Below, piece by piece: positions 32,925-41,700 of a DNA stretch of 64,000 nt (position 1 is the stretch's first letter; each line of letters begins with the position of its first letter). The stretch covers positions 995,529-1,059,528 of the forward strand of contig BOKP01000001.1 of assembly GCA_016861045.1 (NCBI GenBank), written 5' to 3'. Made by a program: the position numbers and the translations under genes. Under the pieces are notes generated by a model. It worked only from the letters and a program-made list of their open reading frames with translations. It was not told the origin of the DNA and searched no databases. The stretch comes from Actinomycetes bacterium. GTDB taxonomy: Bacteria > Actinomycetota > Thermoleophilia > Solirubrobacterales > 70-9.

Positions 32925-34418
32925 GTGAGCAACGACCACCCCGATCGCGCCACCCCGGCCCGAGCCGAGCTCGAGGTCGACGTCGGGATCGTCGGCGCCG
33001 GGCTCGCGGGCCTCGCGGCCGCCACGGCGTTGCGCGCGGCCGGCGCGACCGTCGCCGTGCTCGAGGCGCGCGACGGGGTCGGAGGCCGCCTGCGCAACGA
33101 GATGCTCGGCGGCGCGGTGATTGCCGATGCGGGCGGGGCCTGGATGGGCGCCGGCCACGAGCGCCTCGCCGCGCTGGCACGCAGCCTCGGCGAGCACAGC
33201 TTCCCGACCTACGACGTGGGCGACAACGTCCTCCTGCTCCGCGGCCGCCGTCGCACCTACCGCGGAACGATCCCGCGGCTCAACCCGGTCGTCCTCCTCG
33301 ACCTCCTCCGGGCCCGGCGGCGGATCGACCGGCTCGCGCGCCGCGTCACGGCCGACTGCCCCTGGGAGGCGCCGGATGCGCGCCGTCACGACCGCGAGAC
33401 CTTCGCCACCTGGATGCGGCGCCACGTCCACACCCGGACCGGCCGCGAGTTGCTGGCGATCGCGGGGCGAACGGTCTGGGGCGCCGACCCGAACGAGCTC
33501 GGCCTGCTGCACGTCCTCTTCTACGTCTCCAGCGCCGGCGGCATCGAGCGGCTCTTCGACACGCAGGGCGGCGCCCAGCAGGACCGCTTCGCGGGCGGGG
33601 CGCAGGCGCTCGCGACGGGGCTCGCCGAGCGGCTCGGCGGCGCGGTCTTCCGGTCGGCGCCGGTCGAGCGGATAGTCGCCGAGCGGGGAGGGGTCCGGCT
33701 CGTATCGCCGCGCCTGAGCGTCTCCGCGCGCCGCGTGGTGGTCGCGATCCCGCCCGCGCTGACTGCGCGGATCGACTTCGCGCCGGAGCTCGGGGGCATG
33801 CGACGGCAGCTCGCGCAGCGGATGCCGCTCGGCACGCTGACCAAGTGCTTCGCCCTCTACCGGCGACCGTTCTGGCGCGAGTCCGGCTGCTCCGGGGAGG
33901 CGGTGAGCGACTCCGGGCCCGCGACCCTGACCTTCGACTGCTCGCCCGAGGACGGCCGGGCGGGCGTGCTGCTCGGCTTCGTCGGCGGTCCCGACGCGCG
34001 GGCATTCTCCCGGCTCGGGCCGGGCGAGCGCCGGCGCGTGGTCCTCGGCGGGTTCGCGCGCCTGTTCGGCCCGGCCGCGGCGGCTCCCGAGGACTACCTC
34101 GAGGCGAGCTGGGCCGACGAGCCGTGGTCGCAGGGCGGCCCGACTTCGAGCTTCGGCGCCGGCGGCTGGACCGCGTACGGGCCGTGCCTGCGGGCGCCCG
34201 TCGGGCGGATCCACTGGGCCGGAACCGAGACGGCGACGGTTTGGAGCGGCTACATGGAGGGAGCGCTCGAGTCGGCGGAGCGGGTCGTCGCCGAGGTCCT
34301 CGCCGAGGGCCCGGTCGCGGGCGCCGCCCGGGGCGGGCCGGGAGCCGCGGCCGAGGAGCGGGGCGTGGGGGGGCCGGGCCAAGGCCGGGCGGCGGACCCC
34401 GCGGGCGCGCGGTCATGA
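32925..34418 (+). CDS. FAD-dependent amine oxidase (second of two), coupled to YceI
   Basis: A 497-aa flavin monoamine oxidase-type protein. The Rossmann motif is VGIVGAGLAGLAAATALRAAGATVAVLEARDGVGGRL in parts; ADAGGAWMGAGHERLAALA is the second FAD motif; TVWGADPNELGLLHVLFYVSSAGG resembles the substrate-channel segment of MAO-like enzymes; and RIHWAGTETATVWSGYMEGALESAERVV is the C-terminal FAD loop. It should oxidise an amine to an imine with H2O2 release. GTG 32925 is chosen over TTG 32904. A Gly/Ala-rich tail ends in ATGA overlap with a YceI gene, so the two are co-translated. Confidence 0.9.
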   Translation: MSNDHPDRATPARAELEVDVGIVGAGLAGLAAATALRAAGATVAVLEARDGVGGRLRNEMLGGAVIADAGGAWMGAGHERLAALARSLGEHSFPTYDVGDNVLLLRGRRRTYRGTIPRLNPVVLLDLLRARRRIDRLARRVTADCPWEAPDARRHDRETFATWMRRHVHTRTGRELLAIAGRTVWGADPNELGLLHVLFYVSSAGGIERLFDTQGGAQQDRFAGGAQALATGLAERLGGAVFRSAPVERIVAERGGVRLVSPRLSVSARRVVVAIPPALTARIDFAPELGGMRRQLAQRMPLGTLTKCFALYRRPFWRESGCSGEAVSDSGPATLTFDCSPEDGRAGVLLGFVGGPDARAFSRLGPGERRRVVLGGFARLFGPAAAAPEDYLEASWADEPWSQGGPTSSFGAGGWTAYGPCLRAPVGRIHWAGTETATVWSGYMEGALESAERVVAEVLAEGPVAGAARGGPGAAAEERGVGGPGQGRAADPAGARS

Positions 34419-34954
34419 GCAGCACGGCCGAGCTCCTCGCGACCGGGCGGTGGGCGATCGACCCGTCGAGCTCGACCGTCGAGTTCGCGATCAAGCACAT
34501 GCTCGTGGCCACGGTGCGGGGGCGATTCCTCGATTTCGAGGGGACGATCGACCGCGACGACGGCGGGCTCGCCGCCTCCGGCGCCGTCCGCGCGGCGAGC
34601 GTCGACACGGGTGAGCCCGTTCGCGACGCGAACCTGCGCGGCCCCGGCTTCTTCGATTCCGGCCGGCACCCGGAGATCCGCTTCGCCTCCGAGAGCGCCG
34701 AGCCGGCTGATGACGGCGCCGTCTTGATCACCGGGCCGATCACGATCGCCGGGACGACCCGTCCGCTTCGGCTCCTTGTCGCGGTCGAGCCCGACGGCGG
34801 TGTGGACCGGGTCCGGCTCCGCGCCCGGGGGGTCCTCCGTCGCAGCGAGTTCGGGATCGAGTCGGCGAGCCTCCTCGATGCCGGCGTCTCCGACAAGGTC
34901 GATCTCGCCCTCGACGTCCGCGCGCGCCGGCTTGACGACCCACCACCGGGCTGA
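34415..34954 (+). CDS. YceI family protein, second copy, coupled to amine oxidase
   Basis: A 179-aa YceI-domain protein: GRWAIDPSSSTVEFAIKHM, VATVRGRFLDFEGTI, SGAVRAASVDTGEPVRDANL, FFDSGRHPEIRFASE, ITGPITIAGTTRPLRLLV and SDKVDLALDVRARR. It is more diverged than the copy at 4620 (GVLRRSEFGIESASLLDAG instead of the usual ligand loop) and again lacks a signal peptide. Its ATG overlaps the stop of the amine oxidase (ATGA). YceI barrels bind isoprenoid-like lipids, so a link to lipid-amine or quinone chemistry is possible but unproven. The 134 bases after it hold no gene. Confidence 0.88.
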   Translation: MSSTAELLATGRWAIDPSSSTVEFAIKHMLVATVRGRFLDFEGTIDRDDGGLAASGAVRAASVDTGEPVRDANLRGPGFFDSGRHPEIRFASESAEPADDGAVLITGPITIAGTTRPLRLLVAVEPDGGVDRVRLRARGVLRRSEFGIESASLLDAGVSDKVDLALDVRARRLDDPPPG

Positions 34955-35088
34955 GCGCCGCCGCCGTCAGACGCGCCCGGGCTGCCGCGGGGCGCCCGCC
35001 CCGTACCCGTCGGCGCCGCCGCGCTGCCACGGCCGCCCCGCCGGCGATCGCCGGGAGGGTCGATCCCAAGACGGTCTTTGCGGTCCTG

Positions 35089-35967
35089 TCAGCTGTCCCC
35101 CGGGAGCAGGACCGCGAAGCGCGACCCGGTGGGGAGGCTCTCGACCGTGATCTCGCCGCCGAGCGCGTCGACGATCCGCTTCGCAAGCGCCAGCCCGAGC
35201 CCCGACCCCGCGCCGGCACGGGAGCTGTCGCCGCGCCAGAACGGCTCGAAGACCCGATCCAGAGCCTCGGGCGCGATGCCCTCCCCGTCGTCCTCGACGG
35301 CGAGCTCGATGCCGCCGGGCAGAACCCTCGCCTCGACCCGGACCGTGCCGTCGGGCGGGGTGTGCCGGATCGCGTTCTGGAGCAGGTTCTGGACGACCCG
35401 CGTCAGCCGGGGTGAGCAGGCGGCATCGCCGGCGCCGTTGAGCGCGGTCTCGACCGCGAGCCCCTTGCCGAGCGCTTCGGGATCGCAGGTCGCGACCGCG
35501 GTGCCGATCACGTCGGCGAGCCGGGCGCGCTCGTTCCCGGCGAGGATCGCGCCGGCGTCGATCTGCGTCAGCTCGAAGAGGTCGTCGACGAGGGCGACCA
35601 GCGAATCGACCGCCGATCGCATCTCGGCGACGTAGCGCAAGAGCGTCTCCCGATCGTCGACGACGCGATCGTCGATCGCCTCCGCCGCCGCGCGGAGCCC
35701 CGCCAGTGGCGTGCGGAGGTCGTGGGAGACGGCGATCAGCAGGTCCCGGCGTTGCTCCTCCGCGAGGCGTTCGCGCTCCGCGGCGGCCTGGCGCCGGGCC
35801 GCGATCGCGGTCACCACCGACGCGACCAGGAGCGCCGGCAGCAGGAGTTGGCCGAGGTGACCGAGCTCCTCGGTCGGCATCCCGGAGGCGGCCGCCAAGC
35901 CGAGGGTCCCCAGGCAGACCGCGAACGAGGCCGCGGCAACGATCGCGATCGGCCGCCAGCCGCTCAC
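35089..35967 (-). CDS. Membrane sensor histidine kinase
   Basis: A 292-aa kinase with two N-terminal membrane helices (AIVAAASFAVCLGTLGLAAA and LLLPALLVASVVTAIAAR) and almost no extracytoplasmic loop, so it probably senses within the membrane or from inside. The phospho-acceptor H-box is IAVSHDLRTPLAGLRAA; the N box NLLQNAIRHTPP; G boxes EDDGEGIAPEAL and GSGLGLALAKRIV. No HAMP domain is seen. The GTG start overlaps the response regulator stop by GTGA, so the pair is co-translated. The signal is unknown. Confidence 0.93.
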   Translation of the reverse strand: MSGWRPIAIVAAASFAVCLGTLGLAAASGMPTEELGHLGQLLLPALLVASVVTAIAARRQAAAERERLAEEQRRDLLIAVSHDLRTPLAGLRAAAEAIDDRVVDDRETLLRYVAEMRSAVDSLVALVDDLFELTQIDAGAILAGNERARLADVIGTAVATCDPEALGKGLAVETALNGAGDAACSPRLTRVVQNLLQNAIRHTPPDGTVRVEARVLPGGIELAVEDDGEGIAPEALDRVFEPFWRGDSSRAGAGSGLGLALAKRIVDALGGEITVESLPTGSRFAVLLPGDS

Positions 35968-36656
35968 GGCACGAACCTGTAGCCGGAGCCGAACACGGTC
36001 AGCAGGTGTCGAGGCTGGGAGGGGTCGGCCTCGATCTTCTCCCGGAGGCGGCGGATGTGGACGGTGACCGTGGAGGGGTCTCCCTCGAAGGCGACGTCCC
36101 AGAGCTCGTCGAGGAGCTGCCAGCGGCTGAACACCCGTCGCGGCTGCGAGGCCATCAGATTCAGGAGGTCGAACTCCTTCGGGGTCAGGCCGACGACCCG
36201 GCCCTCCACCCTGACCTCACGGGCGCGGGGATCGACCTCGAGCCCGTCGAAGCGGAGGCTCTCGTCGGGCGTCGCCGCACCCGGAGACCGCACCCGGCGC
36301 AGCACCGCGCGAACGCGCGCGACCACCTCGGAGGGAGAGAACGGCTTGGCGACGTAGTCGTCGGCGCCCATCTCGAGCCCGACGATGCGCTCGGTCTCGG
36401 CTCCGCGCGCGGTGAGCATGATCACCGGGCTCTGCGCCTCCGCCCGGATCCGGCGAAAGACCTCGAAGCCGTCGATCCGCGGCAGCATCAGATCGAGCAG
36501 GACGATGTCGGGGCGCCGCTCGCGATAGGCGGCGATCGCCGCCTCGCCGTCACCGGCGGTCTCGACCTCGTAGCCGTCTCTGGTCAGGTAGCGGGCGAGC
36601 ACGTCGCGAACGATCGACTCGTCGTCGACCACCAGCACCCGGGCGCTCGGGCTCAT
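35964..36656 (-). CDS. OmpR/PhoB-type response regulator
   Basis: A 230-aa two-domain regulator. The receiver domain has acidic residues in LVVDDESIVRDVL, the phosphorylated Asp in DIVLLDLMLPRIDGFEVF (about residue 56), Thr in IMLTARGAE, and Lys in DDYVAKPFSPSE. The winged-helix effector covers LTPKEFDLLNLMASQPRRVFSRWQLLDELWD and VTVHIRRLREKIEADPSQPRHLLTVFGSGYRF in parts. It is divergent from the spondin-domain gene; two CCTTAC half-sites 11 bases apart in the gap look like an OmpR-type box, so it may control that gene and its own operon. Confidence 0.94.
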   Translation of the reverse strand: MSPSARVLVVDDESIVRDVLARYLTRDGYEVETAGDGEAAIAAYRERRPDIVLLDLMLPRIDGFEVFRRIRAEAQSPVIMLTARGAETERIVGLEMGADDYVAKPFSPSEVVARVRAVLRRVRSPGAATPDESLRFDGLEVDPRAREVRVEGRVVGLTPKEFDLLNLMASQPRRVFSRWQLLDELWDVAFEGDPSTVTVHIRRLREKIEADPSQPRHLLTVFGSGYRFVP

Positions 36657-36676
36657 GCCTGGATTGTCCTCCGTCG

Positions 36677-36693
36677 CCTTACGAAGACCTTAC
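36677..36693. promoter_or_regulatory. Direct CCTTAC repeats, candidate response-regulator box
   Basis: CCTTAC occurs at 36677-36682 and 36688-36693, exactly 11 bases apart start to start, the usual spacing for tandem OmpR/PhoB-family half-sites. It lies about 20 bases from the regulator start and 70 bases ahead of the spondin gene. Confidence 0.5.
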
Positions 36694-36762
36694 CGGCGGC
36701 CGTAACCGGCTCGAAACCTCGCCCGCCTAGCTTCGCGGCAGTCCACCACCAGAGGAGGAAGC

Positions 36763-37497
36763 ATGAGGACCATGTTGCGTACGGCGCTGCCGGCGGTTGC
36801 CGGCGTCGCCGCCGCCGCCCTGCTGCTCGCGCCGTCGGCGATGGCGCGGCAGTACGAGGTCTCGATCGAGAACCTCACCGAGGGACAGGCGTTGACCCCG
36901 CCGGTGATCGCCACCCATCGCGGACGCCATCAGGTGTTCGAGGTCGGCCGGCCGGCGAGCGTCGGGGTCCGGGAGATCGCCGAGAACGGCAACGCCCTGC
37001 CGCTGCTGGCCCAGCTCACCGCGGACCCGTTCAACCGGATCACCGCGTTCGCGGAATCGACCGGCGGCCCGCTCGTGCCCGGGGGCACGCCGGGATCGGC
37101 GATGTTCGCCGACGAGGCGACGCTGACGATCCGTGGCAGGGCCCGCGATCGGCTCTCGTGGGTCTCGATGCTGGTCTGCACGAACGACGGGCTGACCGGG
37201 GTCGACAGCCTGAGGCTCCCGCACAAGGTCGGTCGATCGGTCGGCGCCCGGACCGACGCCTACGACGCGATGACCGAGGCCAACACCGAGGACTACGCGG
37301 ACATCGTGCCCCCGTGTCAGGCCCTGATCGGCGACAGCTCCGGCGAGCCGGGCACCGGGGCCAGCAACCCGGCGCTCGCCGAGGGCGGCGTGATCGCCCA
37401 CCACGAGGGAATCGACGGCACGATCGGCGATCTCGATGCGGCGATCCACGGCTGGACGGACCCGGTCGCCCGGATCCGCGTCGAGCGCACCGGGTAG
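36763..37497 (+). CDS. Secreted spondin-domain protein
   Basis: A 244-aa protein with signal peptide (MRTMLRTALPAVAGVAAAALLLAPSAMA). The mature part YEVSIENLTEGQALTPPVIATHR, the phrase REIAENGNALPLLAQL, GGPLVPGGTPGSAMF and WVSMLVCTNDGLTGVDSLRLP match the bacterial spondin_N domain (PF06468 type), an extracellular beta-sandwich of unknown bacterial role. AGAGGAGGAAGC gives a strong ribosome site before ATG 36763. Likely under the adjacent two-component system, given the 11-base-spaced repeats upstream. Confidence 0.88.
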   Translation: MRTMLRTALPAVAGVAAAALLLAPSAMARQYEVSIENLTEGQALTPPVIATHRGRHQVFEVGRPASVGVREIAENGNALPLLAQLTADPFNRITAFAESTGGPLVPGGTPGSAMFADEATLTIRGRARDRLSWVSMLVCTNDGLTGVDSLRLPHKVGRSVGARTDAYDAMTEANTEDYADIVPPCQALIGDSSGEPGTGASNPALAEGGVIAHHEGIDGTIGDLDAAIHGWTDPVARIRVERTG

Positions 37498-37666
37498 CTG
37501 CGGATCCGAGCCGCGACGGCCGGGGACCCGCCTCCGTGTGGATCCCCGGCCGGATCGGTGCCCGCGGTCGCGGCACTTCGAGATCCGCGCCGACGCGGAG
37601 GCCGGTCCGCCCGCTGCCGGGGCCCGCCGCCGCGGCCACCGGTGCCGGCCGTAGCCTGCAGCGGCG

Positions 37667-38137
37667 ATGAGGCTGGCTCGCCCGGTGAGATGGCTGCTGA
37701 AGGCGCCGGTCGCCTTCTACTCCGCGGACCTCGGCTGGCTGTTCGGCCACCGCTTCCTGCTGCTCGCCCACCGCGGCCGCCGCAGCGGGCGCGTCTACCG
37801 CACGATGCTCGAGGTCGTCGCCTGGGACGAGGCGGCGAGCGAGGCCGTCGTCATGTCGGGCCTCGGCCGCCGGTCGCAGTGGTACCGAAACGTCCTCGCG
37901 GCGGATCCGGTCGAGGTGCGGATCGCACGCCTTCGCTTCGCTCCCCGGGTCCGCGTCCTCGACCGCGGCGAGGCGGCCGACGTGCTGGCGGGCTATGAGG
38001 CGCGGAACCGGATCGTCGCCCCGGTCGTCCGGGCGGTCCTGTCGCGGCTCGCCGGCTTCCGCTACTCCGGCACGGCGGCCGACCGCCGTCGGCTCGTCGA
38101 GACGCTGCCGCTCCTCGCCTTCCGCCCGCGCGATTGA
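37667..38137 (+). CDS. F420/deazaflavin-dependent nitroreductase-family protein (DDN type)
   Basis: A 156-aa split-barrel protein. FGHRFLLLAHRGRRSGRVYRTMLEVVAWDEA, then VMSGLGRRSQWYRNVLAADPVEVRIARLRF, matches the Mycobacterium Ddn/AOX family that binds the deazaflavin F420 or fatty acids; the short N-terminus suits the non-Ddn subgroup. It would catalyse F420H2-dependent reductions in the cytoplasm. Its presence supports an actinobacterial host. No F420-biosynthesis genes are in the window. Confidence 0.85.
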   Translation: MRLARPVRWLLKAPVAFYSADLGWLFGHRFLLLAHRGRRSGRVYRTMLEVVAWDEAASEAVVMSGLGRRSQWYRNVLAADPVEVRIARLRFAPRVRVLDRGEAADVLAGYEARNRIVAPVVRAVLSRLAGFRYSGTAADRRRLVETLPLLAFRPRD

Positions 38138-38158
38138 GCGGTCAGCCCGCCGCCTTCG

Positions 38159-38416
38159 TCACGAGCGCGCGCGGATCCTCTTCTCCTCGGCTGCGGTCAG
38201 CTCCTCGAGCGCGAAGGAGGTCGGCCACATCGCGCCTTCGTCGAGGTTCGCCGCATCGTTGAAGCCGAGCGTCGCGTAGCGCGCCTTGAACTTCGCCGCG
38301 CTCTGGAAGAAGCAGACCACCTTGCCGCCCTTGGCGTAGGCCGGCATCCCGTACCAGGTCCGCGGCGCCAGTTCCGGAGCGCAGTCGGTGACGATCGCGT
38401 GAACCCGCTCGGCCAT
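38159..38416 (-). CDS. DUF1801-family protein, C-terminus altered by a GC slip
   Basis: An 85-aa protein: [36 protein letters not shown], then [40 protein letters not shown] in parts, as in the DUF1801/YdhG-like family. In-frame codons upstream of the ATG ([10 protein letters not shown]) also resemble the family, so the true start may be lost or non-canonical. At GCGCGC in 38165-38172 the frame ends RARS; deleting two bases would restore the family-like tail RALVTKAAG ending at 38142. It lies just outside the island's left att repeat. Confidence 0.6.
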   Translation of the reverse strand: MAERVHAIVTDCAPELAPRTWYGMPAYAKGGKVVCFFQSAAKFKARYATLGFNDAANLDEGAMWPTSFALEELTAAEEKRIRARS

Positions 38417-38507
38417 CTCGCGATCCGATCTCTCCACTATTGCCGCACGCGGCCGTGGCCGGGCGCGGCGGTCGCCGCCGGTCTGCATCCGCGGCGTCTT
38501 GGCTCTC

Positions 38508-38530
38508 GCGATGCCGGAGGAGAGACTCGA
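38508..38530. repeat. Island att repeat, distal copy
   Basis: Begins GCGATGCCGG and ends GAGACTCGA; identical over 23 bases to 51585-51607. Twenty of these bases equal the tRNA-Met T-loop to 3' end (complement strand). The sequences diverge on both sides. Confidence 0.85.
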
Positions 38531-38726
38531 CCTCCACCACGGCTTTGGGACGCTCGCGGTCCAGGTGTTCCCGCTCTCCGACGTCAAGGCCTACATGGGC
38601 CACGCGGACATCGCGACGACGATGATCTACGTCGATCACGTGCCACAGGCGGACGCGGCCGAGAAGCTCTCGACTGCCCTGTCGGAGGTAGCTGGCGTGG
38701 CCGAGCCTGCCGCGCACCGTCGCTAG
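38531..38726 (+). pseudogene. Tyrosine recombinase C-terminal stub at the att site
   Basis: Directly after the att repeat the frame reads [14 protein letters not shown], then [21 protein letters not shown], the C-terminal catalytic box of a phage-type integrase (intact relatives read [15 protein letters not shown]). The box arginine is His here, while the second His (YMGHADI) and the nucleophile Tyr (TTMIYV) remain. Only about 65 residues survive, ending at the TAG at 38724-38726; codons before the att repeat (ALAMPEER) are not integrase-like. It is a non-functional relic joined to the repeat. Confidence 0.75.
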
Positions 38727-38741
38727 ACGGTCTCTGCCAGC

Positions 38742-41700
38742 TCAGTCGCTGGCCGCCCGGGTGAGGGCGTGCGCGACGACCTCGTCCTCGAGCTCGGGGG
38801 GCAGGCCGTGGAGGCGACAGATGAGGCGCTCGCACGCCTCGACCAAGGTGCGACCGTTGTCGAGCAGGCGTGCCACGGTCGCGGTCTCCGCGTCCAGGTG
38901 CGCGGCGAGCTCGTCCGGGTCCTTTGGCAGGAGGACGGTTCCGAGGTCCGCAGTACGCGGGCGCTCGAGTTGAGCGACGAGCTCCGAGAGGAGCGCAAGC
39001 TGCGGTTCGGGACCGGCGACCCGTGCGCTGTCCTGGCGGCCGTGGCGAAACCGGATCGCACCCTTGACGAGAGTTCCGCGGCCGAGCGCGCCCTCGTTCT
39101 CGATGGTGAGATCCAGCGACGGATCGAGCCGAACGGAGATCGTTTGGGCCGGTTTCAGGTCGGCGACGTAGGCGGGGCGGCTCGCTTCGATCGGGCCCAC
39201 CGACCAGGGGTCCTTCACGACTCGCCCCAAGCCGGGGAAGCGCGACCGGTAGGGCAGCAGCTCGCGGCGGTTGGCGGCGATGGCGCGCACCAGGCGCTCG
39301 ATCGCGGCGGCGGCGAGCCTTTCGGCGCCGTCGACGCCTTCGGCGAGCTCCGCTCCGATCGCGCCGGCGACGGCCGCCGCGGCGCCTGCGTCCTTCGCCA
39401 ACGCCGAGTCGAGCCGGGTCAGCCTCTGTCCACCGGCGTCCGCGATCCCGTCGACGTGCCGGTACGGCATCGGTCCCATCGGCTTCGGCTCGTAGTTCCG
39501 CCAGACGTCTCTGGGAACCTTGCCCCGGACCCCGTACCAGAGATCGAGCAGCTCGGAGTTGAGCAGCCCGCACAGGTAGGCGACCGACAGGCCGTCTTCC
39601 TTCGGGATCGCCAGTGTCGTCTTGATCGACGGCTGCCAGTCCCCGGCCTCGTCGAGCGCGAACCGGCCGCGATCCGTCCGGTAGAGGGCGATCACCTTCG
39701 GCTGGCGAAGCTGCTGCTTGTCCCGTGGCCAGGTGGTCTCCCACCAGCGTCGCTTCTCATTTCTGCGGATCTCAGCGCGGTTTGCCAGCACCGGCTTCCA
39801 CGGCTCGAGCGCGTCGATCACCGCCTGCGGGGTCTTGTCGTCGCGGCCGATCCAGACCAAGCTCGTGTACCGAGCCTCGTCCATGGCTCCGTAGAGGATC
39901 GCGTCCGGTTCGATGCTACGGGCGAGCAGCTCGGCGTTGTCCTTCCACGGCGCGCGCGTCTCCCAGCCGGCTGGAAGCTCCATGATCGGCGCGCCGGTCT
40001 CCGCTCCACGCTGATCGAGCTCGCGCTTGGCGTCCGGGAACTCGCGCGAGAGGCGCTGCTGGATCCGCGGCGTGTACGCGTCGGCTCCGGTCTGGATCCC
40101 TTGCGGAATCGCCCACCGGTCCGACAGTGGCTCCACCGGCACCGCGGCGTCGTCGAGCTGAGCCTGCAGGTGGGCGACTACGCGCGGCCCGACGTCTCGC
40201 GCGCCGTGCTTGATCGGCCACGGGCGGTCATGGACGAGGTCAGCCTGGCGAGCGTCGTGCACGTGGATGCCGCCCCGTCGGCCGGCCCGCCCGGCGCGGC
40301 GTCGCGCCATCTCGGCGAGCAGAAGGTCGCGATCGGGCACGACGGCATCAGGGTCGGCGGCGAGCTCCTTGGCCGCCTCGGCCTCGTTCTCGAGCGCGAC
40401 CACCCGCAGCTTGTGCGACCTGGGAGCGTCGGCCTTCGTGGCGGTCAGGATCGCGCTCTCGACGGTCGGCGTCGGGGCTCGCAGGCGACGATGCCGCGCC
40501 TCGCGCTCCGGCGCGAACAGCCGGTTCGAGCCAAAGAGATAGAGGTCGTCGAGCCTCAGGTTGTCGGCGACGAACTGCCGCAGCCAGTCGGCGTTGCCGG
40601 CGTTCATCCAGCCGGCCGGCGTGATCACGCAGAGCCGGCCGCCGGGCGCCAGCTTCTCGATCGCCAGGTAGAGGAAATAGTAGAGGTAGTCGCTCTTGCC
40701 CTGGTAGATCTGCGTCCACGCCGGGATCAGGCGCAGGCGCTCGAAGAGGAGGCGATTGTTCGTCTCGAAGACGTAGGGCGGGTTGCCGATCACGATGTCG
40801 AAGGCCCCGTCCTCGCGGATGCGGTCGAACGCAGCCTGCTTTTGCGGGTCGAGGGGAATCAGGCCGAAGTGCGGATCCTGCGTCAGGATTGCCGCGTCGG
40901 TGCGCTCCTCCGCCGCCAGGCCTTCGATGCTCGTCGCGCCGCCCGATCGCGCGGTCAGCGTGTCGGCGTGGACCGCTCCGAGCACGAACGACCCGGGCGC
41001 TCCCTCCCCGGCCGCTGACAGCGCACCGAGCAGGCGCGAGACCTGGAGCAGCAGGTTGATCTCGGTCAGGTAGTAGGGGAACGGGCTGATCTCGCACCCG
41101 TGGAGCCCGCTGACGATCGACACGAGGCCGTCGCCGAGATCCTCAGGGTCAGCGAGCGAAAGACCGCCGCGGTCGATGATCCGTCGCGCCGCTTCGACCA
41201 GGAACCCGCCCGACCCCGACGCGAAATCGAGCAGGCGCTTCGGCCCGCGCTGGTCGCCCTCGATCCGGAAGATGCCGTCGGACCCGTCGAAGCCGGCCTG
41301 CTGGAGCATGAACCGCACCACCGCACGCGGGGTGTAGAACTGGCCGAGGCGGTCGCGGTCGATCTCCTCGACGTAGGACTCGTAGAGGCCCCCGAGGACG
41401 TCGGCGTCGAGCTTCCCGAGCGCGAACGGGATCAGCGCGTAGAGGACGTCGACGAGCGTCTCCGGGCGCGGGCGGTACCAGTCGTAGTTGTTGTCGGCGC
41501 CGTAGAGCCACGGGTAGCGCTGCAGGCCCTCGGCGAACGCATGGTTGAGGACGTTCCGCAGATTCCCGTCGAGCCGGTCGTAGGCGAGGCGGAAGCCGCC
41601 GTCGTAGAGGCAGTCGTCAACGAAGTTGACGTCCTCCCAGGCCCGGTAGAGCACGATCCGCGCGAGGCAGAGCTGGGCGACGCGGAGGAGGTACTGGCGC

